NCBI GenBank assembly: GCA_964429695.1
Contig: CAYSCS010000027.1
Location: 1 to 6,413, forward strand
DNA length: 6,413 nt
Direction of reading: 5' to 3'
Source: CAYSCS01 sp964429695
GTDB taxonomy: Bacteria > Acidobacteriota > Aminicenantia > Aminicenantales > Aminicenantaceae
Part shown: positions 1 to 6,131 of the stretch, piece after piece
How the letters are laid out: each line of letters opens with the position of its first letter
Numbering within the stretch: position 1 is the first letter of the stretch
Program-made: the position numbers and the translations under genes
Notes under the pieces: generated by a model
What the model was told of the DNA's origin: nothing
Seen by the model: the letters and a program-made list of their open reading frames with translations, nothing else
The model's database searches: none

Positions 1-136
1 CTCTTCCCAAAGAAGATTCTGGGATAAGGTTTCTGATAAAAGAGAAATCGATAGAGGAGAAAATCTTTGCCAAGGGGTCATCCTTGGAGATATTCTGAGA
101 GATTATCCAATCTGCAAAACTAAGTTGCTCTTTCAT
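1..136 (-). CDS. DDE transposase, N-terminal fragment cut by window edge (IS5/IS1182-like)
   Basis: This is the start of a transposase running off the left edge; 45 codons are visible. The reading frame begins MKEQLSFADWIISQNI and continues with DDPLAKIFSSIDFSFIRNLI, ending in ...SSLGR. The pattern of a short polar N-terminus, FADW, a D-P-L-x-K-I segment, then a D/W-S/F-F-I-R element and a G-R turn is what I know from the N-terminal DUF772-type region of IS5/IS1182-like DDE transposases; this is recognition by eye. The start is supported by an AAGGAG SD at 145-150 (complement) with 8 nt spacing, and by a promoter just upstream. The catalytic DDE domain lies outside the window, so whether the gene is intact cannot be judged. 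The family is moderately certain and the exact IS group is not. Confidence 0.55.
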   Translation of the reverse strand, partial: MKEQLSFADWIISQNISKDDPLAKIFSSIDFSFIRNLIPESSLGR

Positions 137-170
137 GGTTATTTCTCCTTAGGGGAGGTAAAAGATAAAA

Positions 171-199
171 AATATACCAGATATCTATTTAAATATCAA
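171..199 (-). promoter_or_regulatory. Promoter of left transposase
   Basis: On the minus strand TTGATA (194-199) and TATATT (171-176) are separated by exactly 17 bp, each one or two bases from the sigma-70 consensus. Transcription would start near 164, giving a leader of about 28 nt that contains the AAGGAG SD. It faces away from the NIF3-like gene. Confidence 0.55.
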
Positions 200-254
200 T
201 ATTTTAACTAATTTTGAACAGGCATCTTTCTTTTTTAAGGAGGTAATATTAAGA

Positions 255-332
255 TTGAAAAGAAAGATGAGCTTTGGATATTCTAAAGAAAGAAAAATTA
301 TTTTAAAAGGAGCATTTATGAATGAAACTTGA
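255..332 (+). CDS. Possible 25-residue leader ORF overlapping the NIF3-like start
   Basis: A near-perfect SD (AAGGAGGT, 237-244) lies 10 nt before a TTG at 255. From there an open frame reads MKRKMSFGYSKERK then IILKGAFMNET and stops at TGA 330-332, so it overlaps the first 11 nt of the NIF3-like gene. The peptide is basic and matches nothing I recognise. Such an overlap could couple translation to the downstream gene. Alternatively the SD is the relic of a gene displaced when the left IS inserted, and the frame is chance. Against it: the start is TTG, and the same TTGAAA could be a -35 element (255-260) with TATTCT (279-284) 18 bp away as the -10 of the NIF3-like gene. Confidence 0.22.
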   Translation: MKRKMSFGYSKERKIILKGAFMNET

Positions 333-1284
333 GAATTTATATAAGAAAGCTGTGGAAATAGGGATCAAAAATGACCTAAGGGAAGAAGGGGAGATAAAAA
401 AACTCTTCCAAGATGAAGAAGAAAAATACAAGAGCCTTAAAGAAGAAGACCGTGAGTATTATGATAAGGATAGACTATTTAACCCTTTTTCTGATACAAG
501 AATCCTCCACGGAGATCCCGGACTCGAAGTTAAAAAAGTAGCCGTTGGAATAGACATGGAAATAGGAGAAGTCCTTCTCACCTTTCTCCTTAACACCCAC
601 CTCCAAGAGAAGATAGACCTCATCATTGCCCATCACCCCGAAGGCTATGCCCTCGCCAAGCTTTATGAGGTAATGAAGCTTCAAGCTGACCTCCTGGCGA
701 GCTACGGGATTACGGTGAGCGTTGCAGAGCAACTCTTAGAGAAAAGGATTGGTGAGGTTGAAAGACGTCTCTTGCCCATCAATCATAACAGAGCAGTGGA
801 TGCCGCCCGCGTTCTGGGAATCCCGATGATGTGTATCCATACCCCAGCAGATAACTGTGTCACAAGCTATCTTAAAAAACTCATCGAAAAAGAAAAACCC
901 TATAGACTCAAGGAACTTTTGACCTTGCTGAAGAGCATCCCCGAATATAGGAGTATGTCCCGAAAACAGGTTCCCCCCAAAATCGTCAGCGGCTCAGAAA
1001 ACAACAAATGTGGGAAGATATTTGTCGACATGACAGGAGGGACAGAAGGCTCGAAAGAAATATTTGAAAAATATGCAGCCTCTGGCGTGAGTACAATCCT
1101 CTGCATGCATATGAGCGAAGATCATCTTGAAAATGCTAAGAAAGCAAACCTCAATGCCGTAATTGCAGGGCATATTTCGAGCGATGTGCTCGGCTTAAAC
1201 CTTTTATTCGATGAGATAGAAAAAGAAGAGAAGCTTGAATTCGTTTGTCTCTCAGGTTTTGAAAGAATAAGAAGAATCCCGTGA
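322..1284 (+). CDS. NIF3/DUF34-family metal-binding protein
   Basis: This is a 320-residue NIF3 (NGG1-interacting factor 3, DUF34) family protein. The family has a dinuclear metal site and is often labelled GTP cyclohydrolase 1 type 2, but its physiological reaction is unsettled. The core begins near residue 64 with GDPGLEV and the strand VAVGIDM, followed by IIAHHPEG (His104, His105), HTPADN (His173, Asp177), a glycine-rich MTGGTEG near 237-243 and AGHISSD (His284, Asp288). These line up with the metal ligands known in E. coli YbgI (two adjacent His, an Asp, and His-x3-Glu near the C-terminus). The final Glu is Asp here. The first ~60 residues are a charged, Lys/Glu-rich helical extension absent from short bacterial homologues. 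No signal peptide or membrane segment is seen, so it is probably cytoplasmic. ATG 322 is chosen because AGGAG (308-312) sits 9 nt upstream; an ATG at 318 is out of frame and stops after four codons. The 3' end overlaps the convergent transporter gene by 33 bp. Confidence 0.85.
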   Translation: MKLENLYKKAVEIGIKNDLREEGEIKKLFQDEEEKYKSLKEEDREYYDKDRLFNPFSDTRILHGDPGLEVKKVAVGIDMEIGEVLLTFLLNTHLQEKIDLIIAHHPEGYALAKLYEVMKLQADLLASYGITVSVAEQLLEKRIGEVERRLLPINHNRAVDAARVLGIPMMCIHTPADNCVTSYLKKLIEKEKPYRLKELLTLLKSIPEYRSMSRKQVPPKIVSGSENNKCGKIFVDMTGGTEGSKEIFEKYAASGVSTILCMHMSEDHLENAKKANLNAVIAGHISSDVLGLNLLFDEIEKEEKLEFVCLSGFERIRRIP

Positions 1285-2499
1285 TTCAGGCTTTCTAATT
1301 TCTCGTCGTGGCGAAGGTGCCTTCAGGAGAAAAAAAACCGCAGCTATAAAGAGAACAACGCCTGCAAAAAGAAACATGTTTCTATAACCATAGAGGTCCG
1401 ATATCCAGCCAAAAAAAGTTGAGCCAAGCCCCATCCCCACATCAAAGAAGCTGAGATAAAGGCTTATTGCCAAGCCCTTGTTCTCTCGCCCTAGAGTATC
1501 TATGAAATAGGTGCTCAGAGCAGGGAAAATCAAACCCTGTCCGAATCCACCGATGAAACCGCAGAGCACATACATCCAGAATGCTTTCGTTTGTGAAATT
1601 AGAAAGAGGTTGAAACTGATGATTAAAGCAGCAGGGAAAATGACCTGTTTCCTTCCGTAACGGTCAGAAAGTCCGCCCACGAAGATCCGCGTGAGTATTG
1701 CAGCTATGGAAAAGGCAGTGAAGAAAGGACCTATCTTTTGGAGATTTATGGATTTGCCAAAAAGAGCTATAAAAAAAACAACCGCACCTCTTACTGCCCC
1801 GTGCACAATTGGCAAAAAAGAAATCATGAGAATGACGAGGATTGAGACTTTCTGCAAACCACCCTTCTCTCCAGTATCCACTCCTTGATTGAATTTCAAG
1901 GCCTCTTTAGTAAAAAGCATACAAATAAAAGAAGCAAAGAGAAAAGCGAGGCTCGTGTTGAAGAGGGCACTAAATCCATAAAGGTTGATGATTCCCTCGG
2001 CAAGCCAGGGACCGAGTGCACTGGAGAGAAGACCAGCAACTCCGATTATTCCCATGGAATGAGCAACCCTTTCCAGAGGGGCAAGGTCTGAGCAAATAGT
2101 CATGGTGGCGGTCATGCTTATCCCCCAACCTAGCCCCATGAGTGCTCTTAGAGAAAGGGGAAAAAGACCAGCATCTTTGATGAGATGAAAAAGAGGCAAG
2201 ATAAAAATTAAAAAACCTATTCCAAAAAGAGAGACATTCTTCCTCCCCCTCTTATCAACCAGACGTCCTATATAAGGTCGAATGAGGATAGACATGAGAC
2301 TGTGGACACCCATTATTAATCCAATTTGGCTGCGGGAAGCGTTGAACTGCTTGAGGAAAAGAGGAAAGAGAAAAAAGAGGGTGATGCTCATGAAAAGGAA
2401 GAAATAAGAAAAGAGAGCGAGGATAAAGTATCTATTCCAGAAAGGCTTTAAATCATCCTTTACTTCATTTCCAGAAACCATGCCGAGACCTACACTCAT
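1252..2499 (-). CDS. Major facilitator superfamily (MFS) transporter
   Basis: A 415-residue inner-membrane carrier of the usual MFS length, with about twelve hydrophobic segments (roughly residues 24-48, 58-78, 88-108, 112-135, 146-168, 174-196, 217-240, 254-278, 285-303, 307-330, 341-364, 371-393). The signature loop motif A occurs in both halves: GRLVDKRGRK (78-87) between TM2 and TM3, and GGLSDRYGRK (275-284) between TM8 and TM9. TM5 carries a glycine-rich stretch ending ALGPWLAE (161-168), resembling the motif C of proton-coupled antiporters, so a drug or metabolite exporter is plausible; the substrate cannot be read. A polar linker near 200-215 separates the halves, and the tail is short and basic. 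The start is uncertain: ATG 2499 has no clear SD and a stop codon lies two codons upstream; Met7 (2481) is an alternative with a weak AGGT. The poor initiation site and structured leader suggest translational or transcriptional control. Confidence 0.9.
   Translation of the reverse strand: MSVGLGMVSGNEVKDDLKPFWNRYFILALFSYFFLFMSITLFFLFPLFLKQFNASRSQIGLIMGVHSLMSILIRPYIGRLVDKRGRKNVSLFGIGFLIFILPLFHLIKDAGLFPLSLRALMGLGWGISMTATMTICSDLAPLERVAHSMGIIGVAGLLSSALGPWLAEGIINLYGFSALFNTSLAFLFASFICMLFTKEALKFNQGVDTGEKGGLQKVSILVILMISFLPIVHGAVRGAVVFFIALFGKSINLQKIGPFFTAFSIAAILTRIFVGGLSDRYGRKQVIFPAALIISFNLFLISQTKAFWMYVLCGFIGGFGQGLIFPALSTYFIDTLGRENKGLAISLYLSFFDVGMGLGSTFFGWISDLYGYRNMFLFAGVVLFIAAVFFLLKAPSPRREIRKPESRDSSYSFKT
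1261..1295. other. Hairpin inside the NIF3/MFS tail-to-tail overlap
   Basis: GAATC (1274-1278), a 4-nt loop and GATTC (1283-1287) form a 5-bp stem. It is flanked by a second pairing, GAAAG (1261-1265) with CTTTC (1291-1295), across an uneven internal loop. The NIF3-like stop codon (1282-1284) lies in the hairpin. It could slow both convergent transcripts, but no T-run follows on either strand, so it is not called a terminator. Confidence 0.25.
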
Positions 2500-2546
2500 A
2501 AAAGCTCAACGACTTATTAAGAATAGAGAAAAGAGTTACCAAAAGA

Positions 2547-2639
2547 GTGCTGGCTGTTTTGTTGGGTATGGGGAAAATAAGCAAAAAGGGGATAATGAAG
2601 GAGGGTTGAAAACCTTGCCCAGCCAGCACAGCAAGGTTT
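2547..2639 (-). promoter_or_regulatory. Structured leader of the MFS gene (hairpin plus loop-complementary segment)
   Basis: Read on the minus strand, the predicted transcript opens with AAACCTTGC (2639-2631), a 12-nt loop (2630-2619) and GCAAGGTTT (2618-2610), a perfect 9-bp stem. The loop contains GTGCTGGCTG (2629-2620). Its exact complement, CAGCCAGCAC, occurs 53 nt downstream of the stem at 2556-2547 and is followed by TCTTTT. The loop can therefore pair with the downstream segment as a pseudoknot, or the long-range 10-bp helix can replace the hairpin and act like a weak terminator. As DNA, the 9-bp half-sites are centred 21 bp apart (two helical turns), also suiting a dimeric repressor at the start site. 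It fits no riboswitch class I recognise. Confidence 0.5.
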
Positions 2640-2645
2640 GTTTTT

Positions 2646-2673
2646 ATTATAACAAAAAAAATCAAAAATGCAA
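2646..2673 (-). promoter_or_regulatory. Promoter of the MFS gene, extended -10 type
   Basis: On the minus strand a perfect TATAAT (2646-2651) is preceded by TG and one base, forming an extended -10 element (TGTTATAAT). A weak -35 TTGCAT (2668-2673) lies 16 bp upstream. The predicted start, near 2639, falls on the first base of the 9-bp inverted repeat and gives a leader of about 140 nt before ATG 2499. Confidence 0.55.
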
Positions 2674-2745
2674 TACTTTTTATAAAAATTTTTTTTAAGT
2701 TTAGCATTAATTTTTTCTCATAAAATTAGATTTTTCCCTAGACAA

Positions 2746-3249
2746 TCATCTTTTATAGACTAATTTTTCGTTTAACTCATAGGTGGAGGGAAGACCTCTT
2801 ATCTTCCATCCATTTAACCTTCGGAAACCCTCATCATCAATATCTCCTTCAAAGCCTTCTTTTATACTGAAAACTTGATTAAAACCAGCCCGAAGAGCAC
2901 TCTCTGCGGCTTTACTGCTCCTTCCCCCGCTCCTACAGATAAAAATTAGCGTATCCGAAGGCTTAAACCTTGCCTTAATATCTTTGATGAATCTCTTATT
3001 GAGCACGAGCTTCTGCTTATTCTCATCCCAGAATTCAAAGGGGATATTGTAAGCCATTTCAGGATGTCCAACAAACACATATTCAGCCACAGACCTCACA
3101 TCGATTAAGTAGACTGACTGATTCTGGAGCAGTTCAAAGGCTTCAGGAGGAGAAATTTCTTTTGCCCTTTTCTGTTGGCTATTACCTGAAGCAGAAAGCA
3201 TGACCAGGATCATAGCTATTTTTATAAGAACTATCTTTTCTTTAATCAT
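2746..3249 (-). CDS. Exported single-domain rhodanese-like sulfurtransferase
   Basis: A 167-residue protein with an N-terminal signal sequence and one rhodanese domain. Residues 1-22 have a Lys-containing n-region, a hydrophobic core (about 7-19) and a small-residue segment (ASG) before NSQQ, consistent with signal peptidase I cleavage; there is no lipobox cysteine. The domain shows the typical substrate-side LIDVRSVAEY (48-57), a GHPEMAYNIPFEFW segment (61-74), and the active-site loop CRSGGRS (105-111), where Cys105 would carry the persulfide. The C-terminus has the usual GWKIRGLPST. It would transfer or detoxify sulfane sulfur outside the cytoplasm; the donor and acceptor are not evident. 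The start is firm: AAGGAGGTGAT (complement of 3256-3266) is an unusually long match to the 16S rRNA tail, 6 nt before ATG. The gene stands alone, with gaps of over 200 bp on both sides. Confidence 0.85.
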   Translation of the reverse strand: MIKEKIVLIKIAMILVMLSASGNSQQKRAKEISPPEAFELLQNQSVYLIDVRSVAEYVFVGHPEMAYNIPFEFWDENKQKLVLNKRFIKDIKARFKPSDTLIFICRSGGRSSKAAESALRAGFNQVFSIKEGFEGDIDDEGFRRLNGWKIRGLPSTYELNEKLVYKR

Positions 3250-3467
3250 CTCGAAATCACCTCCTTACCCTAAAAATGAAACTCCAAAATTTTGTAAGCT
3301 GTTATTATCCTAACTGAAAGAAAATCCCCTCTCGCTAATTTTTTTCAAAATATCATTCTTCTTTAGCTATAAAATTACGCCTCTTTTTAAGCTTAAAATT
3401 TATTCACCCTTTCTTACTGAACAGCCTCGTAAAAATCTTTATCCTTCTATTCGGATATTAATCAATT

Positions 3468-4625
3468 TTAATGGCTTACCTTATGGACTATTAAGACCCC
3501 TCTCTTCTTAAGTTCTTCCATGAAGGGCTCATAATTTTCAGAGTGAAAAATCTCCTCAGGGAAGAGGCTACCCCTTTCTCGAATCTTTTCCGTGACAATC
3601 ATCTGGGAAGCAATGGAAGCGGGATAACCGGTGACTTTTGCCATAGAAGTCAGCTTCCTCCTTGTGTCATAAATATCAATCATCTCAAATAGATGAGTTT
3701 CTTCTTTTCCCGATTTCCTACCCGAGACTATGACTCTAAAGAGGGTTATATCTTTTCCCTTACCCAGCGCCATTTTTGAGTCGAGTAAAGATTCAAGAAA
3801 CTTTCTGGGAATTATTTCTTTGTCATCTACCTTTATTGGGTTTTCCGAAAAAAGACCACATTCCTTCAACACCTTAATACCCAAGGCATGCCCTTTATGA
3901 CGGATAGTCTTCTGCCATAATTCCTGTTTGATTTTTCGCCTCATGGTATAAATTAATGAATTAAGACCATCAGTATAGAAGCATTCCATCTGAGGAAACC
4001 GAGGAGGGAAAGAAATTTCTTCTATCCCTGAAAGAGGAAGAATCTTCTTCCTTTTTCCTTCAAGGATAACCTGAGCCTTCCTTTCATAAAAATTTAAAAG
4101 ACTCTCGATTGAATAAACTATCCTGTAATTAAGCGGGGGCAGCGGATGGATTGGATTCCCTCCTACATAAATAAGAGCCTTATCCACTTCATCAAGAAGG
4201 TAAGCAGCTCTTCCCACACAGATATTTGTCAAACCAGGGGAAACGCCAAGGCCGGAAAGAAGGAGGATATCCTTTTCTTTTGCCTCTTTATGGTATTTAA
4301 GGCGAGCAAGGGGATTTTCTCCCACAAGGTCAACAAAATGAACCCTATGGAGAAAGGCTTCTTTAAGACAAAGAAGGCTATGGCGATGAAGGAGAGCATG
4401 GAGGACCACATCTTTATCTTTGAATAATTTGCTTCTCTGGGCCTTATCTTCAAAGTCTGCGCACCGAGGCTTAAGTCTTTCGTTCTTTATGAAATCTACA
4501 GCCTCGTCGAGTCTTTTTCGATCAATATCAACCAGAGTTACTTCAAATTTAGGAGATGAATCAACCAAATCTTTGGCAAGAGTAATTCCCATCTTCCCTG
4601 CTCCAAGCACCAAGAAGCGCTTCAT
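3468..4625 (-). CDS. Saccharopine/lysine dehydrogenase-family oxidoreductase (paralogue A)
   Basis: A 385-residue cytoplasmic NAD(P)-dependent dehydrogenase of the saccharopine dehydrogenase family, close in length and layout to bacterial L-lysine 6-dehydrogenases as I recall them. The Rossmann domain opens with GAGKMG (8-13), and beta-2 ends in VDID (Asp33, Asp35), acidic residues that usually favour NAD over NADP. Further family segments are GLGVSPGLTN (125-134), YVGG (153-156), VYSIESLLNFY (170-180), TDGLNSL (218-224), RHKGH (242-246) and MAKVTGYPAS (328-337). Possible reactions are lysine epsilon-dehydrogenation or reduction of a related imino acid; the substrate is unproven. Where the neighbour has DCGVAPG, this copy has SGLGVSPG, so the Asp is replaced. 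The start is clear: GAGGAGG (complement of 4630-4636) lies 4 nt before ATG. It follows paralogue B after 206 bp, with its own probable promoter. Confidence 0.8.
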   Translation of the reverse strand: MKRFLVLGAGKMGITLAKDLVDSSPKFEVTLVDIDRKRLDEAVDFIKNERLKPRCADFEDKAQRSKLFKDKDVVLHALLHRHSLLCLKEAFLHRVHFVDLVGENPLARLKYHKEAKEKDILLLSGLGVSPGLTNICVGRAAYLLDEVDKALIYVGGNPIHPLPPLNYRIVYSIESLLNFYERKAQVILEGKRKKILPLSGIEEISFPPRFPQMECFYTDGLNSLIYTMRRKIKQELWQKTIRHKGHALGIKVLKECGLFSENPIKVDDKEIIPRKFLESLLDSKMALGKGKDITLFRVIVSGRKSGKEETHLFEMIDIYDTRRKLTSMAKVTGYPASIASQMIVTEKIRERGSLFPEEIFHSENYEPFMEELKKRGVLIVHKVSH

Positions 4626-4653
4626 TTTGCCTCCTCGATTTAGAGTTTATATT

Positions 4654-4680
4654 TCCCTCAGAGATATTTCCGAAGAGGGA
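4654..4680 (-). other. Stem-loop in the leader of paralogue A
   Basis: TCCCTC (4654-4659) and GAGGGA (4675-4680) can form a 6-bp stem with a 15-nt loop in the predicted leader, about 18 nt upstream of the SD. No U-run follows on the minus strand, so it is not a terminator. Its role is unknown and it may be chance. Confidence 0.25.
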
Positions 4681-4695
4681 GAAAATTAAGCAAGT

Positions 4696-4724
4696 ATCTT
4701 ATCTTTATCTTTTCTTTAAATCAA
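4696..4724 (-). promoter_or_regulatory. Probable promoter of paralogue A
   Basis: On the minus strand TTGATT (4719-4724) and TAAGAT (4696-4701) are separated by 17 bp; each matches four of six consensus bases. The start would fall near 4689, giving a leader of about 64 nt with a good SD. It supports independent transcription of this gene from the 206-bp gap. Confidence 0.4.
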
Positions 4725-4831
4725 TAAATTAAGAATTCTCCTTCTTCTTTCCTTCTCTAACATTTCCCTCTCTGCTTGATTCATACAAAGTTGAGGAAGA
4801 GAAATACCTCAGAGATGAAATAGGACTTGAG

Positions 4832-5971
4832 TTAGCCAATTTCCTCTACCTTCTCCTCAAGAAAGATTCCTCTCTTTCTGAGTTCTTCAAGAAGAAACTT
4901 CACACAACCTTCTTCCTCACCTATTAATTCCGGGGGGCAGATGCCTTTGCGAGAGAAAATTCTCTGAGCAATCATCCTCAAGCAAATCGTAGCGGTGTAA
5001 CCCGTTGTTCTTGCCATAGAGTGGGTCCTGGTTACATCATCATATCTATCAAACAGCTCATACTCAAATCTCAAGCCTTTCCTTTCTCCTTTTCCTTCAA
5101 CAATGACCCTCATCACCGTAAAATCTCTGTCTGATTCACCGAGCTTCCATTTAGGGAAAAGCAAAGTCGCAGTTAGGTCAAGAGGCCTTACTTTTATCCC
5201 ATTTATCGCAACCAGCTGTTTGCTAAAAAATCCTGTTTCACGGAGCATCTTCATTTTCTCAGAATGGCCAGGATATCTAAGGGTTTTTTCTGCTGCATTC
5301 TTGGCTTGAATAGTCCTTAAAAGAGTCCTGAGCCCATCTGTCATCACTGCTTCTAGTGTACCAACTTGAGGGAAATTGATGTATTCAACCTCAGATAGCG
5401 CAGGTTTTTCTTTGAGTTTGCCGTTTTCTATGTACCTTGCGGGACGAATGTACTCCTCAATCACGTCAGCAGGTGAAAAGCCAGCCTTATATTCATATGG
5501 CCATTCTCGAACCTCGGGCAATCCACCCACATAAATCTTGACTGTATCTATCTCGTCGAGCTTCCGGCTTGCATATCCGACAAGAATATGGCTCAACCCG
5601 GGTGCAACTCCACAATCTACCACAGCTGTCACTCCCTTCTCTCTTGCCAGACTATCGAGGGTAAATGGCTCCTCAGGGAAAAAAGAAATGTCCACCACAT
5701 CCTTTCCTTCCTCAATTATTGCCCGAAGCGTCTGATACCCTAATGAACCGGGCAGAGCATTAACAACTAGGTCATTTTCCTTTACGATTCTCTTCACATT
5801 CTCAAGATTAGAGAGGTCAATTTTAATCGTTCTTATTTCTGAATCTTGAGAAAGCCGGGAAAGTGCCTCAGGGTTAATGTCTACTGCCATAACCTCAAAA
5901 CTTGAATCCTTTGCCAAGTCTTTTGCCATTGGCGCTCCAACCAAGCCCGTTCCTAAGACGACTACTTTCAT
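4832..5971 (-). CDS. Saccharopine dehydrogenase-family oxidoreductase (paralogue B)
   Basis: A 379-residue cytoplasmic dehydrogenase homologous to the next gene downstream. It has the Rossmann motif GTGLVG (7-12) with Asp31 ending beta-2 (AVDIN), then VVNALPG (69-75), VVDCGVAPGLS (117-127), YVGG (147-150), FSPADVIEEYIRPA (165-178), TDGL (211-214), YPGH (233-236), ARTTGYTA (320-327) and the tail EELRKRG (362-368). The DCGVAPG element and the S-P-A-D-V-I-x-E-Y segment are intact here and match what I know of canonical saccharopine reductase-like proteins, so this copy is the more typical one. The likely chemistry is NAD(P)-linked oxidation or reduction at a secondary amine or imine of an amino acid such as saccharopine or lysine; the substrate is not proven. 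The start is firm: AAGGAGGA (complement of 5976-5983) lies 4 nt before ATG. It is first of the four same-strand genes and has a long upstream region. Confidence 0.82.
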   Translation of the reverse strand: MKVVVLGTGLVGAPMAKDLAKDSSFEVMAVDINPEALSRLSQDSEIRTIKIDLSNLENVKRIVKENDLVVNALPGSLGYQTLRAIIEEGKDVVDISFFPEEPFTLDSLAREKGVTAVVDCGVAPGLSHILVGYASRKLDEIDTVKIYVGGLPEVREWPYEYKAGFSPADVIEEYIRPARYIENGKLKEKPALSEVEYINFPQVGTLEAVMTDGLRTLLRTIQAKNAAEKTLRYPGHSEKMKMLRETGFFSKQLVAINGIKVRPLDLTATLLFPKWKLGESDRDFTVMRVIVEGKGERKGLRFEYELFDRYDDVTRTHSMARTTGYTATICLRMIAQRIFSRKGICPPELIGEEEGCVKFLLEELRKRGIFLEEKVEEIG

Positions 5972-6131
5972 TGTTTCCTCCTTTTTTAAAGATTTTGCTT
6001 AAAATTAAGGATGATGATTTTCAGTTAGAAATTATTTCTTAAAATCTCATTAAATAGAGGGAGGGACGGGATTACAACCCGCTGAAACGGTTTACATAAA
6101 GAAGAAGGGGGGAGTTTTCCTGAAATTTTAA

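Larger units (their letters stand above)
1..222 (-). mobile_element. Left insertion sequence, 5' part (inner boundary approximate)
   Basis: The transposase start, its promoter and about 85 bp of AT-rich leader are read as one end of an insertion sequence. Its inner terminus is placed only loosely near 205-225, where the complement reads GCCTGTTCAAAATTAG. The other end is outside the window, so no terminal inverted repeat or target-site duplication can be checked. The boundary is inference. Confidence 0.3.

Noticed and set aside
2610..2650. The 9-bp hairpin followed by a T-run, read as a plus-strand intrinsic terminator
   Set aside because: The shape fits, but no plus-strand gene ends nearby: the NIF3-like gene stops 1.3 kb earlier and the space between is minus-strand MFS coding sequence. 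The T-run is also the minus-strand extended -10 region. It remains a possible stop for antisense transcription only.
2465..2707. 80-residue minus-strand frame with a hydrophobic, signal-like N-terminus between rhodanese and MFS
   Set aside because: It has no SD, starts upstream of the predicted MFS promoter, overlaps the MFS 5' end out of frame, and its hydrophobic start comes from an A/T-only stretch. The promoter and paired repeats explain the region better.
3250..3467. Promoter for the rhodanese gene, such as TTGATT with GATAAA near 3440-3465
   Set aside because: Several weak -35/-10 pairings exist in this AT-rich gap and none stands out, so no single site was called.
4146..4689. Plus-strand frames of 93 and 89 codons and a minus-strand 74-codon frame across paralogue A
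   Set aside because: They are shadows of a well-supported dehydrogenase gene, lack recognisable motifs, and two read against its codon structure.
6063..6096. Palindromic REP-like unit (GGGACGGG...CCCGC) in the intergenic region
   Set aside because: Only 4 bp pair cleanly, there is a single copy in the window and no REP-associated transposase here. Genome-wide copies would be needed to support it.
6059..6112. Possible G-quadruplex on the plus strand (three GGG tracts at 6059-6070 and GGGGGG at 6107-6112)
   Set aside because: Only three tracts are close together; the fourth needs a loop of 36 nt, too long for a convincing quadruplex.
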